From Lactuca virosa (lineage: Eukaryota; Streptophyta; Magnoliopsida; Asterales; Asteraceae): 64,000 bases of DNA. The notes under the pieces are model-generated. The model was not told the DNA's origin and ran no database searches. It saw only the letters and a list, made by a program, of their open reading frames with translations. The DNA is taken from positions 100,001,714 to 100,065,713 of the forward strand of contig CAKMRJ010005745.1 in assembly GCA_928212115.1 (NCBI GenBank), in the 5' to 3' direction. Position numbers and translations under genes: made by a program. Shown piece after piece: positions 23,170 through 35,355 of this stretch (its first letter is position 1; every line of letters begins with the position of its first letter).

Positions 23170-24493
23170 TCAAAACTAACATGATCAATGTTATAAAATC
23201 ATAAGAAAAGTTAAGATCTGTAAACTACATGGCTTTTGGGAACCTTTATTAAAAGATAGTTTTACTAGTAAACTTTGGTATTGTATAGTCATTTACTAAT
23301 CTAGTGGGTTTTAATACCTAAATACTATGTTTTGATTTCATATTTTTCATGATGGAACACACCTCTAAATTTATAAAAAAAAGAGTATATAAATAATTTC
23401 AAACCAACAAGATAAACTATAATCGGTATAGTTTGGAAGTCACGACCCACACTTTTCAAAGACATGTTTAATCATTTAAAGGTATAACTATCTTGTTTTT
23501 ACAAGAAAATGAGTCATAGTTCACGTAAATCTACTAATGCTCTTGTGAGACACCTTTAGTCATACCTACCTAGCGTATGCGGTAAGTCCTGTTAGTTATA
23601 ATCTGAGTCTCTTGGAGGGAGAGCGGGGTAGTTGTGTATAGATCTATACGGGGTTGACACCCCGACACCTGAGCTGTTCGCTACAGCTAGACTAGGCCAG
23701 TCTAGGGTGACAAATATCTCATAGAAACTGACGCCTGAAAAACGTCAAGCCAGGCATTTAGGTCATTAGTATGGTTATAACGACTCACATAGGGATAAAC
23801 AATATGATTTTTGGTTTACGAGAAGCTTACTTCATTAGTTTTATTGAAAGAAATGAAACTATAAGATATTTTCTATATGACATTCACCTCCATCATGGTC
23901 TTAGGGTTTAAGACCACAACTCATCTTTAAGGAAAATACCGCATTTTTCTGGAACTATATATTATTACTTTACAAGGAACTACTTTCACTTTCAGCTCAT
24001 ATTTATGAAAATATTGGATTTTCTGGGAACACGCTCTTTACAAGTATAACAAAAGAAACAAAGGATATGCATGCATATATTCACGTTTTAGAACGAGACT
24101 GCAAACCTTCTTTTTTGAAAATATCGGATATTCTGAAAGTACTACGCGAACTATTCTAAACAAGTGTAAAACTATTTCGTACAAAAATGCTTATGAACTC
24201 ACCAACTTTTTAGTTGATGCTTTTCAAAACGACTTGTATTCTCAAGGATCTAGCAGACAAGTACTCAACCCTTCTTGAGGGTCGGTATCGTCATTTTATG
24301 TTTGTCTTACCTTTCAGTTATTTGTAATCAACTTTTGAACAATCGCGTTTGTAAGCAATGTAATACTCGAAATCTAAATGTATGAATGTTTGTGTTGCTA
24401 TGTTTCATTACTATTCGATTGTTATGATATTGTTCATGAAGTCACTTCATCCGCCCCCAGACGTTTCCGCCGTTCTGGTTTGGGGGTGTGACA
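21655..24493. mobile_element. Solo LTR, Ty3-like, 2.84 kb
   Basis: TGTGACAACCCG...GGGTGTGACA, flanked by a perfect 5-bp TSD, GACCT (21650-21654 and 24494-24498). No PBS, PPT or coding sequence, so this is an LTR left by recombination. It contains a tandem array (22010-22400) and a (GT)n(TA)n run (23120-23167). Its left TSD directly abuts the right TSD of copia-1. Confidence 0.9.
22010..22400. repeat. Tandem array inside the solo LTR
   Basis: About nine imperfect 40-bp units of the form GGGCGTAAACACCTTAGGGA plus AATCCATGCTTT. The short peptides these encode are by-products. Confidence 0.8.
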
Positions 24494-26214
24494 GACCTCC
24501 ACATGAACGCGTAGACAAGATACCGGCGGGTTGTCAATCTTGTAAGTTACATGAAATTCTTAAATATATTGGATATATTTTTAAAGTTTTAAATTTCTAA
24601 ATTTTCAATTCTATGTGTCAATGTAGCAAACCCGATGCATCGGCGTGGAAAGGGAAGATGCTTAAATATGCGAAAAAAGTTCAATCTCAGCGGTCATAAA
24701 CCTTTACATGTGGAAGTTGATAGCATCGGGGGGACCTATAGATTCATAAATACAAATGGCAAAATGTTGACAAGGTTTATCTCAAACTTTGTGGCAGATC
24801 ATGTACCACTCCATTATAGGACTTGGAGACGTGTTCCTTTCCATTACTATGAAGCTATGTATCCTGAGATTGAAGTAAGTACAAATACTTTTTATATGTG
24901 AAAATTTTTATACTTTTTAAATATTTTTTTACTAATTTTTTTTATTGTATACATTTTTTGATCTTGATATGTATCGGGTACATATATGTGGGAAGCCATT
25001 CGAGCGGCTGTGCAGAGCGACTGCCAAAGAGCATATAAAGAGCACAAATATCAAGTGAAAAATTATTTTGATAGGGTTGGTGGATATAAGGATGTGGAAG
25101 GTGCAAGACAATGTCCACCGGATGATATGGACAATGAAGATTGGGATAAGATGATTGATCTTCTTTTTTTGGATGAGGGTTATAGGAAGTAGTGCGAAAA
25201 AGGTAAAGAAAGTAGGTCCAAACTTCCATTTACGAGTTCTCATGGAAGTAGAACATATGCAGACAGGCGACGTGAGGAGGTAAGTAAATTTATTTGTATT
25301 ATATAAAATTTTTATTAACACTTATATAAATATATTAATGGTTTTTGGCTTATTATAGAGAGAAAAAGGACAAGACCCGCAACATATAGAAGGTTGGAGA
25401 CATATGTAATAGTCGGGTTGGTGTACACCGCAAGCAGAAGTAGTTTGGGTAGGTAATAAACAAAGTTAATAAGTTGTTTGATAAATATGTTATTATTATT
25501 ATTATTATAGTTAGTTTAAGGTATATTATTATTATTTTAGTGTATAAATTTAGTTATGTGTTTTAATTAATGTATTTTTATTGTTTTCTTTATTTTAGGA
25601 AAACATTCAACGAGAGAAGATGTTGATGCAATCAGAGTTCGGGGAGAACGAAAAGTTAAATGAAGAACAGTGTCTCGCTCGTGCCCTCGGTGAGAGACGC
25701 GGGCATATTCGCGGAGTGGGAAGGAAACCAAGCATCAAAAATAATTTATTTCCAAATGAACATACCAAACGTCCCAAAGCTTCCATATCCCAATCTTCAG
25801 ATAATCCCTAAATTGTTGTATTAACCCAACAAATGCAAATAATGCAACAACAAAATGCTACAAATGCAACAAATGTATAATAACACTTTCGCGTTCGTCA
25901 TTCCTAACTTCCAACCACAACCAATGTCATAATTTCAGTTTAATCCGAATATGTTTTCACAAAATAACCCCGAAACAACCAATGAGGAAGAGGAGGAGGA
26001 GAACTAGAATTATAATGAGAACAATGTTTGTTAAAAACTTGTTTTTTTTTTTTTGTTATTTTGTTATGTAGTAGAATTTGAATTTGAATTTTAATGGTAT
26101 GTTATGCTTATTAAGTGTTTGATATTATTCTGCATATATCCTTTTTGGATTTGTTTTAAAAAACAGATTTGGTATAAATAACAAAACCTATGAAAAATAT
26201 ATATAAAAAAAGGT

Positions 26215-26604
26215 TATACCGACGACATGTCGTCGGTATAACTTTATAACTATAAAACGGTTTTACCAATCCCGACGATAAGTCGTCGGCATTACTAGAA
26301 CAGAAGTTGGATGGCACCTACTTTTCCCAACGACAAGTCGTCGGTATTGCTCTCACTTTTCTAGACGACAAGTCAATGGTATTGCTCTCACTTTTCCAGA
26401 CGACAAGTCGTTGGGATAGAGTCTGAATAAAACTTTTTCTTATTTCCTCGAAAATCAATCCCGACGACCCTTTGACGACGACATGTCGTCTGGATTGGTT
26501 AGTTTGTACCGACGACTCCTGTCCCGACGACATTTTTGACTTTTACCGACGGAGCTATGCCGACAGACAAAATGTCGTTTGCATAGGGCTCGATCCTTGT
26601 AGTG
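26215..26604. repeat. Right CACTA terminus and subterminal repeats
   Basis: About eight copies of GACGACATGTCGTCGG-like units in both orientations, mirroring the left array. The end reads TCCTTGTAGTG at 26604. Confidence 0.85.
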
Positions 26605-28644
26605 ATCATTCGAACACAAACGATTCAGTTCGAGATTAAATAAGGAGGGGGGGGGGGACTTAACACAATCAGAGGGTAGAGCTCGTAGGAGAAACGTATC
26701 CAAGCGGTTGTGCGACAGAGAGGAAAATCTTGCGCTGCGTTTCATGAATTGGGGATGATGGCTTCATTTATATGAGGAGAAGAAAGACTCAAACTCGTAT
26801 CTAAAACATTGCAATTTTGTGTTGATGATTTTTTAGAGGTATTAAAAAATGGAAGGGTGAAAACTGAAATTCTTTCTATTATCTCCACGGATTTCCATTT
26901 GATTTGCTTAGATCAAATTGGAATTGAAAAAATTCTTAATTTTGCAGAAGAAGAACGTAATGGAAATCGACCGATTACATACAAGCAATCTAAAATTGAA
27001 GTATATAGCATCAACAACACCTTGGAAGTTGACCCTATGGATTGATTTGAATGGAATGAAGAAAGAAATTGTTGAGTGTTAAAATTAGAAGCATTATTGA
27101 TTAAGAACTTTCCAATTAAGAATATTAAGAAAAATCAGTAGCTTATTAACAAGATTAAGAACCTAAAGGTGGTGGTGTTCATTCGGAAGTTGACAGTGGT
27201 CTTGTGGGTATGAAAGTCGACAATGATGGTTGAAATCGAAGATGGAAGGTGGCAGGTGGCAAGTGGCAAGTGAGGGTGTCGGCTGCCAGTGGTGTTGTTC
27301 CGCCATGTTAATCTTCGTTGGATATGGATTGTAACGGTGGTAACTGGGGATAGAGAATAGAGGACAGTTTTTCAAGGAGATGGTGGTTGAATCCGATGGT
27401 GGCATGTAGCACTGGCGGTGGTTGTTGGCGGCGTGGTGCAGAGGCGGAGCCATGATTTAAAAATAAGGGGCTGACAATCTCCCGTTCCAGTAATATATTA
27501 AAATAATGTTATACCCGAATAAAGTAATGGTCTAAAATTTTAAAAGAAAAAAATCACAAAGAATTAAAAATTTGTCTCCATTAACCTCAATCTTTAAAAG
27601 TTTTCAACTACCTATGAAGGATCCACTCATATTCACCCATTAACCTTCAAATATTAAAATAATTAGTTAGAACTTAGATACATATTGTTCATTTTAGAAA
27701 ACCAGAATATATATAAAGTTACCCGATTAATTAGCATAGCTACTTACGAACTCATTATATTATCAATTACAAATTAATAAAAATATTAAATGTAATAAAA
27801 ATGAAAAGTTACCATAGCGTAGTAGTAGCCAAAGAAAGAAAGGGCAACTGGGCAAGAAATCGATCTTCAAACTCGAACTCGTCATTATTATATATATATA
27901 TTAAAGTTGTTGAACAAAGGAATAGTAAAGTTGGCATACTTTGTCCACGTTTGGCCCATTGATTTACATACCCGGTCCCTGTATTTCTTTAATTAATTTA
28001 TTCATGTCATTTTGTTTGTGTTCCATTCAACTTCCCATTTTTTTGGCAGAATTGGTCCTTGTATTATTGTTGGAAGTTAGGAATACTAAATTTGGATGTT
28101 TTTTTGACAACTTTGCTCATTATTCTTTACCCATTTTGACATTTTTGGTCATTGTAATCAATATTTTTACACTTTTTTGGAACCTTTTAATATTTAAAGT
28201 TTGGCCACAAAACTTTAACGGTTTGACAACTTTGATCCCTTTTCTAAAAAGTTGCTAATTCCTACCCCTTTAATTCTTTAGCCATTTTCACACTTTTGGT
28301 CATTGCAGTCAAAACTTTTACATTTTTTGTCCGGGGCCGGGTCAAAGCCCGAACTTTTCATCCTTGCACTTTCTATGTCTGTCATATTTATCAATTCGGA
28401 AACAACATTGAAAGCTTCTGGCCCCCACGTAGCGGGGGTAACCTTTCTAGTTTAATTGAAAATGGGATATGTCGTATGTGTCTTTATGGCTAGGTTTAAT
28501 AATTAATAGTGAATTCCAAACACAGTTAATTCGATTATGCCAATTAAATTAAAGTGGGATATTACTTGGGCTTTTAACCTAGGTAGTTCTAGTTTAATAG
28601 GCTAACAACTATAAAAGAATTAAAGGGGGCTAATCAACATACAT
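26605..28644. other. Repeat-derived spacer without recognised genes
   Basis: Contains a G11-12 run near 26646, GC-rich triplet-like sequence at 27160-27450 whose minus-strand open frame looks compositional, and a weak duplication at 28110-28330 built on TTTTGGTCATTG and CAAAACTTT phrases. An open frame at 26809-27045 (VDDFLEVLKNG, KILNFAEEERNG) is not recognised. Probably decayed transposons. Confidence 0.5.
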
Positions 28645-28656
28645 TATATATATATA

Positions 28657-28723
<67 letters not shown>
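28645..28723. repeat. (TA)n microsatellite
   Basis: 79 bp of almost pure TA, with one interruption near 28660. Confidence 0.95.
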
Positions 28724-28726
<3 letters not shown>

Positions 28727-29089
28727 GGGTAGACATCCGGCAGCCCCTCCATTTCCCCGCCACTGGCATGGTGGTGTTGCTCGGTATAAGTTGCCGCGAA
28801 AACACGCTTAAAATCGTTGGAGTCTTGAGAGAGAGGTCTCGAGGGTAATCGGGAAAAGAAGGGAGAAGACATTCTAATGGAAGAATGTTTTACCTTGCAA
28901 CGCCAGTAATTAGTGGTGACAAATTGGTGAATTATGAGTGAATATTTCGTTTTTTTTTTTTTTTTTTTTTTTATCAGCAGCGACATATGTTGCCGCTATT
29001 GATATCTCCACAAATGGGTTGTATGAAGCGAGTTGTCCGTCATTGGATCGACATGTTTAATCAATGGAAAGGGGCTATTTCTTGTAGTG
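28724..29089. mobile_element. CACTA-like terminal fragment
   Basis: Ends GGCTATTTCTTGTAGTG at 29089, the complement of a CACTACAAGAAAT terminus. It has a subterminal AGCGACATATGTTGCCGCT near 28979 of the kind seen in CACTA elements. No matching left end is found, so this is a fragment or a decayed non-autonomous copy. Confidence 0.5.
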
Positions 29090-29135
29090 AATACAAACAT
29101 GATTAATCGATTATCTTGAAACATAAAGATTAAGA

Positions 29136-29411
29136 GGGTGTTTGGGATTATTTTTCAAACTCATTTTATGGAATTTTGGCTTTTTCAAAAAGCAAAGTTA
29201 AAAAAGGTTTTTGGTAATTCCAAAAGTCTTTTTTAAATTTACTTTTTGGTAAGAAGAAAAAAAGTTGTTTTAGAAATCAGGAATTGATGACTTTTGGTAT
29301 TTTGGTTTTTGCCCACTCAAAAGTTAATCCAAACACATTTTAAAAACTTATTTTGGAAAAAGTCATATGTCAAAAGTGACTTTTTAGGTTAAAAAGCAAT
29401 CCCAAACACCC
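29136..29411. mobile_element. MITE with GGGTGTTTGGGATT ends
   Basis: Terminal inverted repeats GGGTGTTTGGGATT (29136-29149) and AATCCCAAACACCC (29398-29411) bound 276 bp of AT-rich non-coding DNA. The inverted similarity continues inwards through AAAAGT / ACTTTT blocks. hAT-type MITEs often have GGGTGTTTGG ends. I cannot confirm an 8-bp TSD. Confidence 0.7.
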
Positions 29412-30037
29412 CTAAAAGTCTTAATCCCTAAAAATTAGTAGTGAATTTCAACCCCATTAAAGTCTGAGTTGATTCCATGACATTTGACAACACGTGCAAA
29501 AGAAATTTTGAATATCAAATGATTCTATAAGAAATTATATTCGATCTAAGACTAAGATAACATCGGAAGGGAATATGAAGGGATTACCATAAAAAAGAAT
29601 ATAACATAATGGAACTATGGAAGCTATCTCTAGCGAACAAACCATATTAATAGATGTGGCAATTAGGCAATCAAGATTAGATGAGCATATTCTTTCAATC
29701 ATCACACTCATTCCTCTTTCTCCACTCAGTCACATATATTGACATTTCTGAACCGCTAAAGTAACCAAACAGACAGATTTAATTTATTATAGCAACTAAG
29801 AATTAAGAAATTGTAAACTTTAAAAATAGTTTCACCTGTCAAACCCATAAATAGGCAGGTTGAGCATGTTAATGTTATACATTATTTGTATTTATCCATG
29901 TATTGTATTTTTTATGTATTCGACCCTATATATGTACATTGTATGTATTTATATTGTTGGAATAAGAATGGATAATCATGCAGGAATTATCTTGTTAGAT
30001 GGTATCAAAGCATACCTAAAATTTCTCTACCCTAGCT
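29412..30037 (+). mobile_element. 5' end of an old Ty1/copia element (G): LTR end and primer site
   Basis: TGGTATCAAAGC at 30000-30011 is a one-mismatch initiator-Met primer site. It is preceded by LTR-like sequence with a TATA-like CATAAATAGG near 29847. The LTR start is not clear. The leader is interrupted at 30038 by solo LTR H and resumes at 33877; a decayed copia gag follows at 33985. Confidence 0.55.
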
Positions 30038-33000
30038 TGTAACGTCGTGATTTTTATCATAAATTTTTTTTTTCTTTTTAAAACAATCTTTAACATAATG
30101 CGTTAGTGGAAGACTTAGTTTTTAATTTAAAACATTTTCAAACCACAACGTTACCTCAAAATTCAGACATAATTCCAAACCATTTAAAATGTAGGCAAAA
30201 GTACTTTAAAGTAAATAATCAAAAACGTGTCCAAGAGTGGTATCGATTATATAAATCTAATACCCATAAGTAACCCCTCTCACCAAGGCCAATCTTCTAA
30301 GTTGCATGCACCAATCATAAGGCACACAAGAGAAAAGATACAAGTGTCAGCCAGTGAATTCATAAAGTTGTATATAAAACATACAAACCCCAGATGGGTC
30401 AATCATTCATTTTATGATGAAGCATAAAAATGATAGACAAATAAAATATAGTTAACAAGTCATATATTCCACCGCATACATGCATAAATGTTCAACCACA
30501 ATTCTATCACATAATATATATGATCAACCAAATACCATATAAACAACTGAGTAGCATGTAAACAATCACATTTCATATATAGGTAACATTTACTTGTTCA
30601 ACCTTTTATTAATAACCAACCTCTTGTTACATATTCAACCTTTTAATATGCAACCAACCTTTTGTTATTTATCCAACCTCTTATTATATCGATCCAACCG
30701 ATTGTCTTTTGTTATTTATTCAACCTCTTATTATATCTATCCAACCGATTGATAGAAGAGTGTCCCTTACTGCTACCTAACCCAATAGAAACACCCCGTT
30801 CACTACTTGTGTGCACGACCAACCGAATGCTCTAAGTAGCTCATGACTTCCACCCAAAACACCAACCCCGTGACTCCACCTTCGATACTCCGACTTTGCA
30901 AAGTACAAGTACCCTGCGGTGTCATTCAAGAATCAGTACAAACGATGCCAATTCTACCGCAACACCTCCCGACTCCCACGTGATGTTTGTGCTGGCCGCG
31001 AACGAGGGACCAACATCACTCCAGCCCACGAACACAGAAGTGCCCGCAAACCATGTGTCACACGGTCATCTTGAAAGACCGGCAACTAACAACCTCTGTG
31101 GCTATAGCTCTTCCAATAGGTACTCTTTCAACCTAGTAGGCATCCTCGATTAGCCGGTTAAGGTTTTAGGCAAAAGATCATCAAACTACCCAAACCTACT
31201 ACGCGTAACCCCACAATGTCATTTATACATTAAGTAAAGCATGTAATGCATACCATATAAATGTGTATTAAAGGCTGCAATGTATTCATAACCAACACAT
31301 CAAAACACAACCATACATCATCCTTTCAAGCAACTTAAACTAGCATGTCATATACAACAAGTATATCAAAGTGTAAGCAACATAGCAATTAGGTCATAAC
31401 ATGGAATTAGCACAAAGCATATATTAGCATCACAAATATCATATCATCATCAAGCGCAAGTAATGACATGGTCATCCGAAAGTGAATCAATTCACCATCT
31501 ACGGATTGCATGTTTCATTCATGCAACTTTAGTGAGTTGACATTATGAACTCACATTTAGTCTTGATGAAATCTTCCTTCTATTCCAAGCATTGAACTTG
31601 CTTGAAGTTCTCAAGGCCCCACCTAAACATCACACATAACATTCAATTAACAAATAAAGTATATGGTTCAAAAATACAACTTTATTCTAACTTTTATATT
31701 ATTTTTTATAATTTCCTAGCCCGACCTCCGTTCAGTGTTTTAAGCATAAAAACCGAATCTACAGTCCTAATTGGGATGACATAAGACTTTCTGGAAACTA
31801 GACTCGATTTCCTAGAACATCATGAGATTTGAGCATCATCCAATTCTGCCCAGATTAGCAGCTATACCTCTCGCAAGATGGGGCAAAGTTGTTGTGCAGA
31901 ATTCCAACATTCACCAAAAATCACTATATGCTTTAAGACTTTAGGTAAAGGATTAAAGTCACTCAATTTACACATAAAAGGACTGAATGATAGTATTAAG
32001 ACATCAATTGTGTACTTTATGAGAATATCAAACAGATGACACAAAAATGTTGAGAGTAGAATACCTAAACATATAGACGAACGTTTAGAACAAAGTTCCA
32101 GATTTTGACCCGTAACAGCCACCTGTTCCAAGCCATTTTAACACCAACAAGACCTGCAAAATATACAATATTTTTTTTGTATATTCCAGTAGTTTAGACT
32201 TTTAGATTTTCAAAAAGTACTTTTAAAGGTCCAAAATATTTTTCTACAATTTTATATGATTTTTACAAAACTGCCTATCAATGCAGCTAAATTATGACCA
32301 GCTGGTGAAAAAAGACGATTTTCACTTAAGTTGGAGGCAACAAAAGGTCTGGAAAAATTCATGGACAAACTAGACTCTAAATGTAAACTTTGAGAATTTA
32401 AGGATCATTAATCCGACTCCTAGTAATTTTTCTATATTTTTTTTCAAAACAGGGACAGATTGGTAATTTTGTTGAATTTTCCAGCTTTGAATTTCAATGA
32501 CTTTTTAACCACTTAACCCATTAAGTCATAACCAAAAGCACCCACAAGAATAAAAATTGAGTTCTGAACAGTAGCAACTTGTCAAGAAACATTAATAGCA
32601 ATTTCATCCTCACACCAAGGTTCAAATTAGTAATCAACAAAGAAAACAAGGTCTCCAAAATATGGAGTAATACATGAACATGAACTAAGAATTCTTGAGG
32701 GTGTTCGTATCCAAGTTTTGACAGCAATAACCCATCAAAATACACCCAATAGAACTAGAATTAAACATATGAACATTCAAAGATTGTAAAAAGAAAAAAG
32801 GTGTGATCAATAACACCAAAGAGAAGACAATTGACCCAAAATTTCAACCAACACATTAGAAATTGAAGTAGAATTACATGAGGAATGAAGAATCAAGAAG
32901 TTATCAAGATTGTTGATCAAATTTCGACCTCAATTGAACTCTCCAACACAAACCCGTCCACCCCTCTCACTTCACAGCCTCGTGATCGGTCCTCCTTCCT

Positions 33001-33876
33001 CCTCTTCACCTTTTTTTTTTCTTCTTCTTTCCTTCCTTGTGAACGATCGACGACAACAACTAAGAGCCAAGAATGTTGGGCTCGTTTTCTTCCCCTCGCT
33101 ACTCCCTCAAATCTCTCGCTCAATCTTTTTTTTTCTTGATCCTCAATCGACGACACACAAGACAATAGGAAGTCTCGGCCGATTTTTTTTCCTTGCTGCT
33201 TGCGTCGAACGATCACTCTGACAAAGGAAGGTTCGTTTTTTTTTTCATATAACACGTGATGATGGAACGGACGCAAGGAGTATGAACATTTTTTTTGAGA
33301 AATTAAATATCCTCCTACCATTTCTTCCTACTTACATTCCTACCCATTTGAAATGGTGGCATGTGTCATATTTTGATAAAATTAATTATATTTTAAGACA
33401 CTTGTCATCATTTAAAGTGGGTAGGAAGATAATTAGGAGGAAAAGTAGGAGGATATTTAATTTCTCTTTTTTTTTCATATAACACGTGATGATGGAACGG
33501 ACGCAAGGAGAAAGAACTATCCTTCTTCTTGGGTTACTCCAAATTTCCTAGTTAGCCCCTCAAGAATCTTAAGAAGATTTCCTATACACTTAATCCTAAT
33601 TAGTTTACAACTAAAGTTTCTTTTTATGACATTTGAGTCCCTTGACCCCAATTACCCTAATAAAAAGAATTATATTTACGCTAATAATTTCATAAATCAA
33701 TTTCATTGAATTACACACCATTTAAATTTTGATGAATTCTTTTAGATATTCAATAATACTATTTTTAGTTAAGTTATTCCATTTTAACCTCATAGAGCTA
33801 AAATACTTTGCATAAATAGTCTTTCGAGTAACAGAAAAACTAATGTCGTTTACGGTAGGATTTTCGGGTCGTTACA
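30038..33876 (-). mobile_element. Solo LTR H, 3.84 kb, Ty3-like
   Basis: Minus-strand ends are TGTAACGACCCGAAAATCC...CACGACGTTACA. Flanks are TAGCT (30033-30037) and TAGTT (33877-33881), a TSD with one change. No PBS, PPT or coding domain is present. Unusually long for a solo LTR. It contains CCAACCTTTTATTA-type repeats at 30598-30750 and a foldback element at 33297-33466. The small open frames inside are not genes. Confidence 0.82.
33238..33512. repeat. Foldback MITE flanked by a long direct repeat
   Basis: Inverted repeats of 22 bp begin GAGAAATTAAATATCCTCCT (33297-33318; complement 33445-33466), and pairing extends with mismatches through most of the 170-bp element. On both sides lies the same sequence of about 43 bp (TCATATAACACGTGATGATG...GCAAGGAG, near 33238-33281 and 33468-33511), much longer than a TSD. 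Confidence 0.85.
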
Positions 33877-33984
33877 TAGTTGTCGTATTCCCTCTTTTGG
33901 CACCAATCCATTCTCGTTCCCTCTCTTCTTCAATCATTCTCTATTTCTTAATCATCAATAGGTGAGGATCGATCGAATAAAATT

Positions 33985-34410
33985 GATGTCTCTAAAAAAC
34001 TGTATGGCATAACGAACGTCAAGGCATCAATTCCATTGATTCTTGATCTAGATTGACATAACTATGACGCCTGCAGTGAGTTATTTGAAACCCACTGTAA
34101 ACATTGCCTGGAGTGAGTTATTTGAAACTCATTGTAAAGGTTTTGGCGTATCTGCTCACTTGGAAGAACCCGATGAAAAGACTTTGGCTACTTCAGATTA
34201 AACCACATGGAAAAGAATCGACAACAATGTGAAGATGTGGATTTACAACATGATTTCTCAGCCCCTTCTTCAGATGATCTTGAAAAAGAAATCTCATGCC
34301 TGGTAAATGTGGAAGGATCATCTTGAAGCTTTATTCTGAACAAATAAAGATGCAAAAGCTATGGAGGTCAACAATGAACTTCGCAACATCAATCTTGGAG
34401 ACTCCAACAT
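33985..34410 (+). pseudogene. Copia gag of element G, decayed
   Basis: Reads IPLILDLD, YDAWSELFETHCKGFGV, TWKRIDNNVKMWIYNMISQP, LLQMILKKKSHAW and DAKAMEVNNELRNINLGDSN, the UBN2-type copia gag. Several stops interrupt it. A 35-bp segment encoding SELFETHCK is duplicated in tandem near 34076-34135. The frame is cut at 34411 by the LTR of element D. Confidence 0.8.
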
Positions 34411-34729
34411 TGTTGGATTAATCGGTTAAAGGGGAAAGTTCCTTTTTTTAGGATTTGTTTTATGTCTAGTTTAAATAGGGGTTTTTAAGGAAAACTTTGA
34501 TTATAGACGTTGCTTTTCCTAATTTTGGTATTAGAATATGATTTTGTTTTTGTATAAATAGATGTCAAGTTTCAGCTTGTTAATTGAATAAAAAATCATA
34601 ACAAGTTTTGTTTATTTTTTGTGCTTTGTAGGTGTTCACAAGAGGATCAAGAAGTTAATCCATTCAATTATATTTTTCTTCTTTATTTTACCTTGGTGCA
34701 CAAGGTTTAATAGCAATCTTCTGTTTACA
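34411..34729 (+). repeat. 5' LTR of copia element D
   Basis: 319 bp, TGTTGGATTAATCGG...CTGTTTACA, with a TATA-like TGTATAAATAG (34551-34561) and AATAAAAAATC downstream. A degenerate primer site, TTGATATTAGAG, follows at 34731-34742. The putative TSD base set AACAT precedes it (34406-34410); its partner lies outside the window. Confidence 0.75.
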
Positions 34730-35355
34730 CTTGATATTAGAGAGGTTCCATTGAAGGGGGTGTGATTCGGTTATAATCGCAAGCAGCCCCGATTTCTCTT
34801 GATCGATCTTTTACTATTGATAACGAGAGACTAACCAGAGGTGCATGATAAATAGACGGGAAGACATCAAAGTGGGTGGCTTTGATTCAGTTTGTTTTTG
34901 CAGGTGGCGGAACACGGTAATGTGGTCGTAACCTTGTCTTATTGATCGGTGGAAGAGTACTCTCGGAACAAGCTTCATTAAAGAGATCGAGGTTGTCAAA
35001 TGAGAGAATAGGATGTCGATGGTTAACGAAGGAGGTTCGATGTCGTATCGAGTTCTGGTTTTGACTCCAACGAGTTATCTGGTGTGGGCAGTCAAAGTCA
35101 AATCGATTATGGATGCACACAACATATGGGAGACAATCAAATCTAGGGTGTTAGGTGAAACATCGGATCAAAAGAAGTCAGAACAATCTCCTTTTTCAAG
35201 TGATACCCAAAGACATGGTGTTGCAAATGGTGAGTTACACCGACCTAAATCCAGTGTGGGATAGGCTGAAACACGGTATTTGGGTGTGGATCGGGTAAGA
35301 ACGACCCGGCTTGCGACATTAAAGATGAAGGTTTGTGCATGAAGGAAGGTGAAAT

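Larger units (their letters stand above)
13650..25811 (+). pseudogene. Transposase_24 (En/Spm TNPA-like) gene split by two retroelements
   Basis: Pieces: 13650-13686 (MLRGGHGGDGG); 24499-24541, continuing in frame once both insertions are discounted (PPHERVDKIPAGCQS); 24627-24874 (MHRRGKGRCLNM, VPLHYRTWRRVPFHYYE); about 24970-25279 (MWEAIRAAVQSDCQRAY, YQVKNYFDRVGGYKD); 25359-25407; and 25599-25811 (NEEQCLARALGERRGH). Plant GT-AG introns separate the later pieces. This family accompanies TNP2 in CACTA elements and is thought to bind the subterminal repeats. Stops occur in the third piece (TAG after DEGYRK) and the fourth, so it is dead even without the insertions. The copia element and the solo LTR sit inside its first exon. 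Confidence 0.85.
10130..26604 (+). mobile_element. CACTA (En/Spm) transposon, 16.5 kb with nested insertions
   Basis: The element starts CACTACAAG at 10130 and ends CTTGTAGTG at 26604. Both ends carry arrays of a CCGACGACATGTCGTCGG-like motif. Two genes lie in the same orientation: a TNP2-type transposase (11566-13462) and a Transposase_24-type gene (13650-25811). Removing the copia element (7.96 kb), the solo LTR (2.84 kb) and their TSDs leaves about 5.7 kb, small for an autonomous CACTA. The flanking triplets are ATT (left) and ATC (right), so the 3-bp TSD has one mismatch or has decayed. Both genes carry stops and frameshifts. Confidence 0.88.

Noticed and set aside
24942..25321. Minus-strand open frames of 95 and 129 codons
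   Set aside because: Antisense to the Transposase_24 exon and its intron; no domain.
10130..26604. Perfect 3-bp TSD for the CACTA element
   Set aside because: Flanking triplets are ATT and ATC; the ends are clear but an exact TSD cannot be claimed.
26809..27045. 78-codon plus-strand open frame
   Set aside because: No recognisable family and no flanking gene signals; kept only as a note in the spacer entry.
27163..27453. 96-codon minus-strand open frame rich in His and Pro
   Set aside because: Compositional reading of GGTGG-rich DNA; no motif, no promoter.
32917..33321. 134-codon minus-strand open frame in LTR H
   Set aside because: Low-complexity Lys/Arg/Glu composition from poly-T/CT-rich DNA; no domain; inside a solo LTR.
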